A stretch of 40,993 nucleotides of DNA from assembly GCA_937974625.1 (NCBI GenBank), contig CALJVJ010000011.1:1-40993 (forward strand). Reading direction: 5' to 3'. The position numbers were made by a program, and so were the translations under genes. Positions 26,501 through 33,931 of the stretch are shown one piece after another. The DNA comes from an uncultured Saprospiraceae bacterium. GTDB taxonomy: Bacteria > Bacteroidota > Bacteroidia > Chitinophagales > Saprospiraceae. Position 1 is the stretch's first letter. Each line of letters opens with the position of its first letter. Under the pieces are notes generated by a model. That model searched no databases and was not told the origin of the DNA. It saw only the letters and a list, made by a program, of their open reading frames with translations.

Positions 26501-26963
26501 TACTAAGGCCGCCTCTAGTTGCTATCCATAAATTTCCAGCAGTATCTTCTAGGATATCTTGAATATAATTATGAGATAAACTATTAAGATTGGTCTTAGA
26601 GTGCACAAATCGCTGAAAGCTATCGGTCTCCCTTACAAATTTATTGAGTCCATCTGGAGTACCGACCCAAAAATTTCCTTTGCTATCTTCAAAAAGAGCG
26701 GTAACATGACTACTAGTTAGACTGGAAGAGTCTTGCGGAGAGAAATGATAGGAAATGAAGTTTAAGCCATCAAATCGATTCAAGCCATTTATGGTACCAA
26801 ACCACATAAATCCTAAGGTGTCCTGCTGTATACATTTAACAGTGGATTGAGACAGTCCTTCATTTGCAGTGTAGTGCTCAAATTTAATGGTATTTATTTG
26901 AGCAGAAACCACATAAGACCATCCAAATAGAATAAATAAGAAAACAGGTATGAGTAACCTCAT
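23550..26963 (-). CDS. Beta-propeller (Reg_prop/Y_Y_Y) sensor histidine kinase
   Basis: 1137 residues. A signal peptide (RLLIPVFLFILFGWSYVVSA) precedes about fourteen Reg_prop blades (~25-710; recurring IYED--GN-W-GT--GLN), a Y_Y_Y domain (~735-800), one membrane helix (~806-826), a coiled coil, a HisKA domain and a HATPase_c domain. The phospho-accepting histidine is H890 in GIAHEINNP. The ATP-site boxes NIINNS, DNGSGM and GEGTGLGLS are present. The periplasmic sensor part resembles hybrid two-component systems of Bacteroidota that sense polysaccharides, but the protein stops after the ATPase, with no receiver or AraC-type DNA-binding domain. No response regulator is adjacent, so the partner is elsewhere. 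Closely related forms occur as lone kinases. The signal is unknown. Confidence 0.95.
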   Translation of the reverse strand: MRLLIPVFLFILFGWSYVVSAQINTIKFEHYTANEGLSQSTVKCIQQDTLGFMWFGTINGLNRFDGLNFISYHFSPQDSSSLTSSHVTALFEDSKGNFWVGTPDGLNKFVRETDSFQRFVHSKTNLNSLSHNYIQDILEDTAGNLWIATRGGLSKYDNQTNRFVTFQKDASNSLGMRSNKVSCIYEDKHKDLWVGYFGLDGLQKYDRENQKFITVLYNEEELENTPLNVTIWDVFEDSEDNFWVATDKYGLILLDRATNEYLVYQESPANKFGLNASTIMDIDEDDLGNLLIATEGGGLNVLNLENFDKNAPKFAQYQVEPLNAYSINDNFLQSIYKDKAGLIWIGSKDSGINKIDKGIQKFTHYQSNQIAGNNLTNKDIWSISQDHVGNVWVGTADGLNRIDEERINIEYFYNSPNDSRTISSNHIYSIYEDKSLDIWIGTDEGLNKLPFGNVSKSSFISFKHDKEDKESISNNLIRCMIEDDDGNFWIGTNKGLNLMNRKDNTFKHFYNNKSEGSNIIRCMILDKKGRLWLGTERGLVRFNPQNKKFINFFNEENNPNSLSSNIINAIYEDINGNIWLGTPEGLNKMTENNGNIIFEYNGLPNNTIYAIRGDRTGNLWLSTNTGLTKFHTRKKATKHFANKDGLQDGEFNPNASYKNYKGELFFGGSDGLNIFQPEELLLNEEKPKVVLTDFVINYEPVKVKPDGQLKKHISIAESVTLFPGDNKGFSFEFVALNYTQSEKNSYKFKLENYDDTWKYPNNQNIAFYTNIDPGNYVFKVQAANNDGIWNEEGTSIKVNIQPTFVQTLFFKVALLLATIGIGYLIYLNRVRSLRQRSITLEKMVKERTEQLEKKNNELATTVKTLEDTQQQLVVSEKMASLGQLTAGIAHEINNPINFISSNVQALKMDFQDMQNVLKKVKELEKAKDPVKLTNELIHLGKQLDFDLLEEEISELLGGIERGTERTVNIVSSLRTFSRNSTENFSKADIHEGLDSTITILNSQLNGHISIERAYGNIPYVKCQISRLNQVFLNIINNSIQAINAKSNGVLHPGLIKITTQKMGDQIQISIKDNGSGMDETTRKRLFEPFYTTKDVGEGTGLGLSISYGIIEQHNGKIDVFSAIGEGTEFLIYLPLNG

Positions 26964-27440
26964 TAAATAGTTTAGCCTTAAAAAATAACAACTTTAGGTA
27001 AGTGGTGATATCAGTATACGTATTCTAAAAATGAGAAAAGAATCCTCTATTATCAGAAGGATACTTTTCAAACACATATAGCAAAATTAAAGTTTAAATA
27101 TAGAGATGCTTAATCAATTGATTATTAACCATCTTTATCTTTTTTGTTTTTTGACTGTGTAAGCTTCTCCAATATATAAAATTCTTTTAAAAAACTATCT
27201 ACCATTAGCTAAATTGTATAACCTGCAATATCATATTTTTTTTAGTTAAATAAAATTAATATTAGCTTGTTCACGTCATATTTTTCCTGTTTCACTACAT
27301 TTTCATGCTTCTAATTTTTCTTTCAAAAAGGTGGTAAATTATACAAACGGAGATATTTTGTAAAAAAATATATGTAAGAGTATTGAATTAGGGAGAAAGG
27401 GACTACTCTGGCATAAGATTAGCGGTATATGTATTTTAAG
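26964..27440. other. Spacer between divergent kinase and thioredoxin-like genes
   Basis: Very AT-rich. It shows a short palindrome (AATCAATTGATT near 27112) and only very short reading frames. No consensus promoter for the kinase is visible. The downstream end carries the box described at 27441-27471. Confidence 0.4.
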
Positions 27441-27471
27441 TTTTATATAACTGAAAATTTGGTTATCTTTA
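27441..27471 (+). promoter_or_regulatory. Candidate promoter of the thioredoxin-like T9SS gene
   Basis: TATCTTTA at 27464-27471 (7 of 8) with TTTT at 27441-27444 and a 19-base spacer. The start of transcription would fall only a few bases before the ATG at 27482, which slightly favours the next ATG at 27506. Confidence 0.35.
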
Positions 27472-27481
27472 ACTCTAAACC

Positions 27482-29227
27482 ATGAATTTTAAAAAATCAA
27501 CACTTATGAGAATTCGACTCCCTATTTTAATTTTTCTATTCACTTTTTCTATTTCCCTATTTGCTCAGACTGCGCCAGATTTTAAAATTACCACAACGGA
27601 TAATGAATCGATAGGGCTATATGCAAATTATTTAGATGAGGGAAAATCGGTTGTGATAGAGCTGTTTTTTGTAGACTGCCCTCCTTGTCGAAGTTTCGCA
27701 CCATTCATGGCAAATTTGCATACGCAGATGGTTGAAAGAAATATTCAAGTAGAGTTTGTTAGTTTGTCAATATCAGGTGCAGATACAGATGAAAATGTAA
27801 ATGAGTTTAAAAGAGAGTTTAAGCATGATTGGCCCTTTGCTCACTATGGAGGTGGAAGTGAAGAAGCGGCCAAACCTTATCAAGATGGTACCTTCGGGCA
27901 ATATTTCGGAACTCCAACTATTGCTGTTATTGCTCCTGACGGAAGCGTCAATTACGTTAAAAGGATATTTAATAACGAGGGGTATATTGACGCTGTTGAA
28001 ACGGCAATAATAGAGTCTCAGACTGCATTTAATGAAGTTGAAGAACCAGCCACTGCTATCGTTTCTGGCGGGATTAATACCCTTAAGGGAGAAGGTTTAG
28101 GTGGCGTAACCGTTAATTTTTCTGGAGCAAAAGATACGACGATTATTACGGACGCTAATGGAAGCTTTCAAACAGGTAGTTTATTGGCAGATGAAAGTTA
28201 TACAGTAGCTTTAGAGAAGAATGACGACCCTGCTAATGGTGTAACCACCTTAGATATCATATTTATTTCAAAGCATATTTTAGGGATTGATACGTTTACA
28301 ACTTCCCAAGAATATACAGCAGCTGATGTTAATAAATCAGGTGGGGTAACGACCTTTGATATCGTACACATGAGACAAATAATTTTAGGAGTGATAGATG
28401 AATTTCCAAATACTACTTCGTGGGTATTTGAACCTGCTGAAATTCAAATAACGAGTTTGGCGGATTTGGGAACTTTATCTTTTACGGCTATAAAAATTGG
28501 GGATTTAAATAATAGTGCTAAACCAAATGCTTTAATATCGACTACCGATAGAGAAAGGTCGGATAAGTTGACCTTACTAATAGAAGACCAGGCAATTGAG
28601 GTTGGAGAGCACGTCAATGTAGCACTTAACACAGCGGAACTTTCTAAGATTCAAGCATTTCAATTTACCTTAGGATTTAATCCAAATGCCTTACAAATGA
28701 TGGATTTAGAAATGGGGGAGTTGTCAAATTATAAAAGAACCAATTTCAATTTAATAAATAAAGAAAAAGGATTAATAAGTACTTCTTGGGATACTAGAGA
28801 AGAACAAAATGGGACTAGGTTATTTAATTTAAATTTTATTGCTCAGCAATCAGGACAATTAAGTGATTTTATTCAGATAAATTCTCATTTGACGACTGCA
28901 ACTGCCTATGGTTGGAAGTCAGAAGCTTTGGATATAAATTTAGCCTTCACAAAGAAGGAGCAAACATCCAATACTGAGGCTGTTTTATTTCCAAATCCAT
29001 CAGCTACGAATACGGTATATTTAGAAATAAGTACGGAGGTTGCCAAAGAAGTAAACTTAAGATTATTAGGTCTTTCAGGTAGGGTTTTGAGAACTACGGC
29101 ATATTCCATTGAAAAAGGAACTCAATTAATTTCTATAAATACAATAGATTTTCCAGCAGGCGTTTATACAATTCAACTAAGCCACGGTACAGAAACTGTA
29201 GAAACAATGCGATTTGTGAAGCAATAA
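27482..29227 (+). CDS. Secreted thioredoxin-like protein with dockerin-like and cohesin-like domains and T9SS tail
   Basis: 581 residues, or 573 if translation starts at 27506 (MRIRLPILIF), which begins a better signal peptide ending SLFAQ. A thioredoxin/TlpA-like domain follows (~30-180) with the active site C66-P-P-C69 and a cis-Pro loop GTPTIAV. Next come a carboxypeptidase-regulatory or SdrD-B-like Ig fold (~190-250), a dockerin-like pair of EF-hand-type segments (~250-306, NGVTTLDIIFISKHILG and the similar GGVTTFDIVHMRQIILG), a cohesin-like beta sandwich (~363-485), and a type A T9SS domain starting at FPNPSATNT. The CPPC site suggests disulphide exchange outside the cytoplasm. The dockerin and cohesin parts suggest self-association or surface assembly. 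Both roles are inferred. The gene stands alone on the plus strand with a hairpin terminator after it. Confidence 0.92.
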   Translation: MNFKKSTLMRIRLPILIFLFTFSISLFAQTAPDFKITTTDNESIGLYANYLDEGKSVVIELFFVDCPPCRSFAPFMANLHTQMVERNIQVEFVSLSISGADTDENVNEFKREFKHDWPFAHYGGGSEEAAKPYQDGTFGQYFGTPTIAVIAPDGSVNYVKRIFNNEGYIDAVETAIIESQTAFNEVEEPATAIVSGGINTLKGEGLGGVTVNFSGAKDTTIITDANGSFQTGSLLADESYTVALEKNDDPANGVTTLDIIFISKHILGIDTFTTSQEYTAADVNKSGGVTTFDIVHMRQIILGVIDEFPNTTSWVFEPAEIQITSLADLGTLSFTAIKIGDLNNSAKPNALISTTDRERSDKLTLLIEDQAIEVGEHVNVALNTAELSKIQAFQFTLGFNPNALQMMDLEMGELSNYKRTNFNLINKEKGLISTSWDTREEQNGTRLFNLNFIAQQSGQLSDFIQINSHLTTATAYGWKSEALDINLAFTKKEQTSNTEAVLFPNPSATNTVYLEISTEVAKEVNLRLLGLSGRVLRTTAYSIEKGTQLISINTIDFPAGVYTIQLSHGTETVETMRFVKQ

Positions 29228-29253
29228 TTACCGAATCTAGTGTCAACCTAATT

Positions 29254-29288
29254 ATCACGCCGTAACTTCCCATGACGCCGTGATTTTG
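29254..29288 (+). terminator. Probable terminator after the thioredoxin-like gene
   Basis: ATCACG-C-CGT pairs with ACG-C-CGTGAT (nine pairs and one C-C mismatch) around an 11-base loop, then TTTT. It lies 27 bases past the stop codon. The T-run is short. Confidence 0.45.
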
Positions 29289-29348
29289 AAGAGCATCATA
29301 CTTTGACCACTCCTGATTATTTGCACGTTCTTATAAGTAATATTATCT

Positions 29349-29356
29349 TATTTTTG
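29349..29356 (+). promoter_or_regulatory. Candidate -7 box upstream of the YdcF-like gene
   Basis: TATTTTTG matches TAnnTTTG. The nearest TTTG (29320-29323) is 25 bases upstream, too far for the usual spacing, and the ATG is 125 bases downstream. Confidence 0.3.
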
Positions 29357-29480
29357 CATTTAGAACCCACTATTTAAAACATTTAGAAAAGGATAAACGT
29401 TTTTATCAATAATACTTTAAACTTTACACAACAAATTTAAGCTCAATTTTTAAAGCAGACCGAATAAGTATATATCTTTC

Positions 29481-30134
29481 ATGAGAAAAATTTCTCCCTA
29501 CATTTTGTTTTTGGGACTATTAATTGTGTATTGTTTTTTTACCTTACCACTCCTTTTACCTGTTCCTCCCAACGAAGAATTAGCCGATAGGTATGATGCC
29601 ATAATTGTTTTAGGTGGCGGTTTGACGGCTGGTTGTGCTATAGATACCTCCTTACAATCTAGAATGGACAAGGCGATAGGGTTATACAGGAATAGTTTTT
29701 CTCAAAGAATCATATTAACCGGTGGCCTTCAGTTAAACAGTGATAATTGTTTCGAATCAGAAGCAATGTGGGCATATGCGTTGAATCAAAATGTGCCAGC
29801 AGAAGTTTTAATCAAGGAAAGTAAAGCGCTAAACACTTATCAAAATGCCTATTATACCACTGCGCTAATGAAGAGACGAAGTATGAAAAGTGCTTTAGTT
29901 GTCACCTCAGATTTTCATTTAAAAAGAGCCAACTTAATTTTTAAGGAATATAATATTCAACATCAAATGGTACCTGCGGTAAGTTTGTCGAAAGGGAGGC
30001 GAAAATATATAGAACTGACCAAAGAGCAGTTATTGTTATGTTTTCATTCTGTTTTTGGTATTCCCGATAGATTTGGCCTAGATTTTAAAGAGCAAAATTT
30101 AAGTGAAGTGTTGAAAAGTTTAGCCCTTAACTAA
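29481..30134 (+). CDS. YdcF family protein (DUF218)
   Basis: 217 residues. An N-terminal membrane helix (residues ~5-27) anchors a DUF218 domain with the family motifs YDAIIVLGGG, SRMDKAIGLY, ILTGG, ESKALNTYQNA and VVTSDFHLKRA. The family (YdcF, SanA, ElyC) has a Rossmann-like fold. Some members act in envelope or peptidoglycan precursor metabolism, and YdcF binds SAM in vitro. The exact reaction is unknown. The orientation suggests a periplasmic domain. It has 253 bases between it and the gene before and is transcribed alone, convergent with the SprB-repeat gene. Confidence 0.92.
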   Translation: MRKISPYILFLGLLIVYCFFTLPLLLPVPPNEELADRYDAIIVLGGGLTAGCAIDTSLQSRMDKAIGLYRNSFSQRIILTGGLQLNSDNCFESEAMWAYALNQNVPAEVLIKESKALNTYQNAYYTTALMKRRSMKSALVVTSDFHLKRANLIFKEYNIQHQMVPAVSLSKGRRKYIELTKEQLLLCFHSVFGIPDRFGLDFKEQNLSEVLKSLALN

Positions 30135-30265
30135 ATTTTAGGAATATGGTAATTAAACACAAGAGGGCACTTATTAATCGTCCTTTGGTACCTAAAATAA
30201 AATCCACTATTTAAGTGTGGGAATTAATACTCCTCTCCATTAACTTTTCTTTTCCGCAAAAACAT

Positions 30266-30303
30266 AAAAAAATGATTGAATGACCGAAGCCATCCAATCA
30301 TTT
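30266..30303 (-). terminator. Terminator of the SprB-repeat gene
   Basis: On the minus strand, AAATGATTGGATGGC, a TTCG tetraloop, then GTCATTCAATCATTT running into a T tract: a 15-pair stem with a few G-T pairs. It lies 48 bases past the stop codon at 30351. The A/T flanks could also stop plus-strand transcripts weakly. Confidence 0.85.
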
Positions 30304-30350
30304 AGGAATAGGTGGAAAAGTGCCACCAAAAGATGAATTTTCAATATAGT

Positions 30351-32006
30351 TTATCGAATAATCATTTTCTTAGTCGCTCTAAATATTCCAGCCTGGATGG
30401 TGTAATAATATACACCAGCGGCAAGGTTATTTTGGTTAAAAGTGAAAAGGTTTGCACCTTTATCATAATTTGCAGTGTGTGTTTGAACGACCTTGCCTGT
30501 ATAATCATGTATCATTATAGTAGTCGAGCCTGCTTCTGGCAAACTAAAAAGTAGATTCGTTTGATTAACAAACGGATTTGGATAATTTTGTTGGACTTGT
30601 AAACCGCTAAGTTCTTCTGAGAAACCCAGATTAGCCGCTGCACTACTACTTCCTTGAGGAGCAATAAAGCTACAAGTTCCTGCTACAACTTCTGCATTTT
30701 CAGCGACAGAACATCCATCTGCATCGTGAATAGAGGTAGCATAAAAACCAGCAGGTAAATGGTCGAGAGAGAAAGTACCATCAACTACTTTAGTACCAGA
30801 TATTGGACCAGTATAAGAGAAGGTAAATGGTTTTGTGCCGCCAGAAATAAATACATGCATAGAACCATTACTTTCGTTACAAGTTGTTTGACTCGGTGTA
30901 ATAGAACAATATAAATTTGTTTCTTGTAACAGGATGCTAGAGTGGGCCATATAATTACAACCTGAAGCATCTACCACTTCGATATCATAAGTACCTACAG
31001 GAAGAGAAAGGGTAGTAGCACTTCCTACGACATCTTTGCTTCCTTCAATTCCTCCACCTTTATAATTTACCTTGTAAGGTGCTTTTCCTTTTGAAATAGC
31101 TACATTGATGGCGCCATTTTGGTCGCACTTAGCGTGGGTAGCCGCTACTTCAGCAGACAAAGCTGCTCGGTCAATTTCAATAGAACCAAAAGCTAAACAG
31201 CCATTGGCGTCTTCTAGCGTAATTTTATAAGCGCCAGACTTTAAATCAAATATTCGGAAATCAGATTCAGTAACATTTACAGAACCAGAAGTAGGCCCAT
31301 CAATAGTTACTCTATAACCAGCTACACCATCCGTTACGTTCATAGTCACATTCCCAGAACTAACACCACATTCATCTTTTTCATCTACTAAAGTGAAAGA
31401 AGGTAAGCCAGGAGTAGTTGGTATATTGATAGTAGTAGATGCGGTACAACCTTCTTCAACAAGGCTTATTTCATAATCCCCTGCTGGTAAATTATAAATT
31501 TTAAAGCTATTGGTATAGACCGCATAATTGTTAGACTGAGGTCCTTTTAAGTGGATGTTAAAAGGAGGTTTCTTAAAACCAGGAATACTCATAGAGATGT
31601 TTCCTAAACCTTTACAATTGGTAGACTTAGCCTTAACTTCAACGCCTTGAGGTAGTGCTCCTTTCTTTATTTCCACTTTTTTTGTGGAGCTACATCTAGT
31701 TCTATAATCGGTTACTTTGACGGTGTAAGTACCTTCCGGTAAGCTCGTGATTTCATAATTTGAAGCAAAGGAAGTGGCCTTACCTTCAACTCTATTATTA
31801 AAGGAGCACCAAGATATCTCATAGATACCCGTTTTACCTCCAATAATGTCTAGCCAAATACCACCGTGTGTGTCCCCACAAATAATGCCATTAGCTTTCA
31901 AGTTTATGTCAAATGAGTCGCAATGACTACTTTGTGCGGAAAGTGTATTCGTTTGGAACATCAAACAAAATGCCCATAAAACTATTAGGGGAAATAATCT
32001 TTTCAT
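30351..32006 (-). CDS. Secreted SprB-repeat protein with T9SS sorting domain
   Basis: 551 residues. The signal peptide ends near TLSAQ (residue 25). Five SprB-type repeats of about 80 residues follow (~30-450). Each has the outline C---G-I---V-GG--PY---G, then LPAG-Y-----DA-GC, with conserved cysteines. The linker is short and a type A T9SS domain begins at QNYPNPFVNQTN and ends KKMIIR. SprB repeats are the building blocks of the gliding adhesin SprB of Flavobacterium and of many surface proteins in Bacteroidota. There is no enzymatic domain here, so a structural or adhesive role is likely. It is a single gene with its own terminator. Confidence 0.93.
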   Translation of the reverse strand: MKRLFPLIVLWAFCLMFQTNTLSAQSSHCDSFDINLKANGIICGDTHGGIWLDIIGGKTGIYEISWCSFNNRVEGKATSFASNYEITSLPEGTYTVKVTDYRTRCSSTKKVEIKKGALPQGVEVKAKSTNCKGLGNISMSIPGFKKPPFNIHLKGPQSNNYAVYTNSFKIYNLPAGDYEISLVEEGCTASTTINIPTTPGLPSFTLVDEKDECGVSSGNVTMNVTDGVAGYRVTIDGPTSGSVNVTESDFRIFDLKSGAYKITLEDANGCLAFGSIEIDRAALSAEVAATHAKCDQNGAINVAISKGKAPYKVNYKGGGIEGSKDVVGSATTLSLPVGTYDIEVVDASGCNYMAHSSILLQETNLYCSITPSQTTCNESNGSMHVFISGGTKPFTFSYTGPISGTKVVDGTFSLDHLPAGFYATSIHDADGCSVAENAEVVAGTCSFIAPQGSSSAAANLGFSEELSGLQVQQNYPNPFVNQTNLLFSLPEAGSTTIMIHDYTGKVVQTHTANYDKGANLFTFNQNNLAAGVYYYTIQAGIFRATKKMIIR

Positions 32007-32641
32007 TGTTTACAGATTTACAGTTTTATAAAAAAAATAAGTGATTAGGTTAAAAAATATCGTTATATCAATTTGGGGCTTAACTGAGGAATAGTCTGTT
32101 TAGCAATTTCGTTTTAGCCGAAATTATATTTTCTTTAAACAAGACATAAGTCTATAGAGGGAATAAATCGTTTTCGATTCCCGATGATTGTAAGGGTCTC
32201 AATACTTCAAAAAGGAAAAAGTAGAAGAATGTAAATTAATTATCAAACTATTCCTTAGTACGACGCAGTGTACTTAATTTCTGTGCCTACCTTCTTTAGA
32301 AAGAAAGTGGAAAGAAAAGGTAAATGGGGTATAAAATGTTGGGTATAAAGATTCTGTTGGGGAAAATTATTGAGATAATTCTTTATTTCAGGAAATCGGT
32401 TGGGAGGATTTTCGAAATAGCCTTCCTGAAAATTTTGGAATACCTCGAAAAAATAAAAACTCGGAGCTTTAAGATATTTAAAATAGTTAAATATCTTCAT
32501 TTTGTTGACGCAAATATAAAACAAACTTATGATATTTTTATACAATTTAATACTTAATGTCCTAATTATTAACATTTTATAATTTTTAATATAAAAATAT
32601 TTGTTTTGATGCCTTGTCAAGAAAATCCAATTAAAGGAACC

Positions 32642-32808
32642 CTGAAAAATAAATTTACCAATTTTGAAATATGAACCCGTAAGGGTGAACCTCGAAGAGG
32701 ATGGGCTGCTTTTCAATGGGTTGTAAAACCTATGGAAAAAAGATTCAACCCGCCCGCATGACGCATTCGGGCTGGTTCAAAATTCTTTTGGTAAATTTAT
32801 TTTTTCAG
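32642..32808. repeat. MITE-like structured inverted-repeat element (167 bp)
   Basis: The terminal arms CTGAAAAATAAATTTACCA (32642-32660) and TGGTAAATTTATTTTTTCAG (32789-32808) are inverted copies with one inserted base, and ATTTTGAA/TTCAAAAT lies just inside. The interior is more GC-rich than the flanks and folds locally into four hairpins: ACCC-GTAA-GGGT (~32675-32686), CCTC-GAA-GAGG (32690-32700), GGGTTG/CAACCC (~32718-32751) and CCCGCATG/CATTCGGG (~32753-32771). No open frame lies within. It may be a non-autonomous mobile element or a dispersed structured RNA element. Confidence 0.6.
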
Positions 32809-32960
32809 TAAGAAAAATAGACAAATAGACAGGTAAAAAGTCATTTATAGTTTTTAAAAAGCAATTGAAAAACCTAACTTAAAAGATATTCTCCTTAAAA
32901 AAGTATGGATATTCAGTGATTTTAACTAAAAAAAGACAAATGAACACGGGAGGCACAATA

Positions 32961-32989
32961 GTTGTTTCCCTAAAAATATCCTACTTTTG
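32961..32989 (+). promoter_or_regulatory. Promoter of the mlaE/mlaF pair
   Basis: TACTTTTG at 32982-32989 is a full -7 match. GTTG at 32961-32964 is a 3-of-4 -33 box with a 17-base spacer, slightly short. The ATG of mlaE is 31 bases downstream. Confidence 0.55.
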
Positions 32990-33020
32990 GCGTTCTAAAA
33001 CAGTTGCTTACTAATAAATA

Positions 33021-33767
33021 ATGAACTTAAATATCTTATTCCATTTTGGACGCTATTTGACGTTGATGAAGACGGCCTTCTCTCGACCTGAGAAGTTTTC
33101 AATGTATTGGAAAGAGACCATGCGCCAGATGAATGACATTGGCATTGGGTCTTTGGTAATTGTTGGATTGATTGCTATCTTTATTGGGGCAGTTACTGCG
33201 GTTCAATTCTCTGACCAATTGAGTGGTGGATTGATTCCAAGATATTATATTGGCTATATTGTTCGAGATATCACTATTATAGAATTGGCACCAACTATCA
33301 CCTGTCTTGTTTTAGCAGGAAAAGTAGGGTCTAATATGGCATCTGAATTAGGAGGAATGCGACAAAAAGAGCATATTGACGCAATGGAATTAATGGGCGT
33401 AAATACTGCGGCTTATCTTATTCTACCTAAATTGATTGCAGCCGTTGTAATCATTCCTTTATTAGTCAGTTTAGCCGCAATCATTAGTATTGTTGGTGGA
33501 TATATTGCAGCTGTCCCATTCGGACAATTAACAGACCCTGAATATGTTCGAGGAGTTCGGTCCTTCTTTGTCGCAAACTATGTTTTTATGATGTATGTAA
33601 AAGCAATGGTTTTTGCTTTCATCCTAACTTCCGTTTCCTGTTACCAAGGCTATTATGTAACAGGTGGAAGCATCGAATTAGGAGAAGCTAGTACACAAGC
33701 AGTAGTTTATAGTGATATACTGATTCTGGTAGCAGATTTAGTAGTAGCTGTTCTGCTGACGGGTTAG
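33021..33767 (+). CDS. mlaE: MlaE-type ABC transporter permease
   Basis: 248 residues with five to six membrane helices, of the MlaE/YrbE/TGD1 permease family that moves phospholipids between the inner and outer membranes. Family features seen: an amphipathic N-terminal segment, GLIAIFIGAVTAVQ, the conserved ELAPTITCLVLAGKVGSNMASELGGM region (shortened here in meaning to ELAPT, GKVGS and ELG), the MRQKEHIDAMELMGV coupling motif, and a C-terminal GEASTQAVV helix. The partner ATPase follows 164 bases downstream on the same strand. No MCE (MlaD) gene follows, unlike many operons of this family. The spacer to mlaF contains short direct repeats (GATTCTTGA and TACGACCTA, each twice). Confidence 0.94.
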   Translation: MNLNILFHFGRYLTLMKTAFSRPEKFSMYWKETMRQMNDIGIGSLVIVGLIAIFIGAVTAVQFSDQLSGGLIPRYYIGYIVRDITIIELAPTITCLVLAGKVGSNMASELGGMRQKEHIDAMELMGVNTAAYLILPKLIAAVVIIPLLVSLAAIISIVGGYIAAVPFGQLTDPEYVRGVRSFFVANYVFMMYVKAMVFAFILTSVSCYQGYYVTGGSIELGEASTQAVVYSDILILVADLVVAVLLTG

Positions 33768-33931
33768 GCAATGGCAGTAGCTGATTTGACAAAAAGCAAT
33801 TGAACTAGATTCTTGAACTTGATTCTTGACCACAACCATAAAATTTATAAAATAGTAGGCATCAAAGTCTAAGAATACGACCTAGATTACAACTAAAAAG
33901 TACGACCTACAAAAATCTTGTCATCCTGTCT

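Larger units (their letters stand above)
32007..33020. other. 1-kb AT-rich spacer holding a structured inverted repeat
   Basis: Between divergently transcribed genes. A 153-residue minus-strand frame (32255-32716) overlaps the inverted repeat, has the composition of translated AT-rich DNA and no recognisable domain, and is not called. The segment at 32642-32808 is the inverted repeat. The promoter of mlaE is at the right end. Nothing else is recognisable. Confidence 0.45.

Noticed and set aside
32255..32716. 153-residue minus-strand frame
   Set aside because: Rich in Phe, Tyr, Lys, Asn and Ile as expected for translated AT-rich spacer. It overlaps one arm of the inverted repeat and shows no domain.
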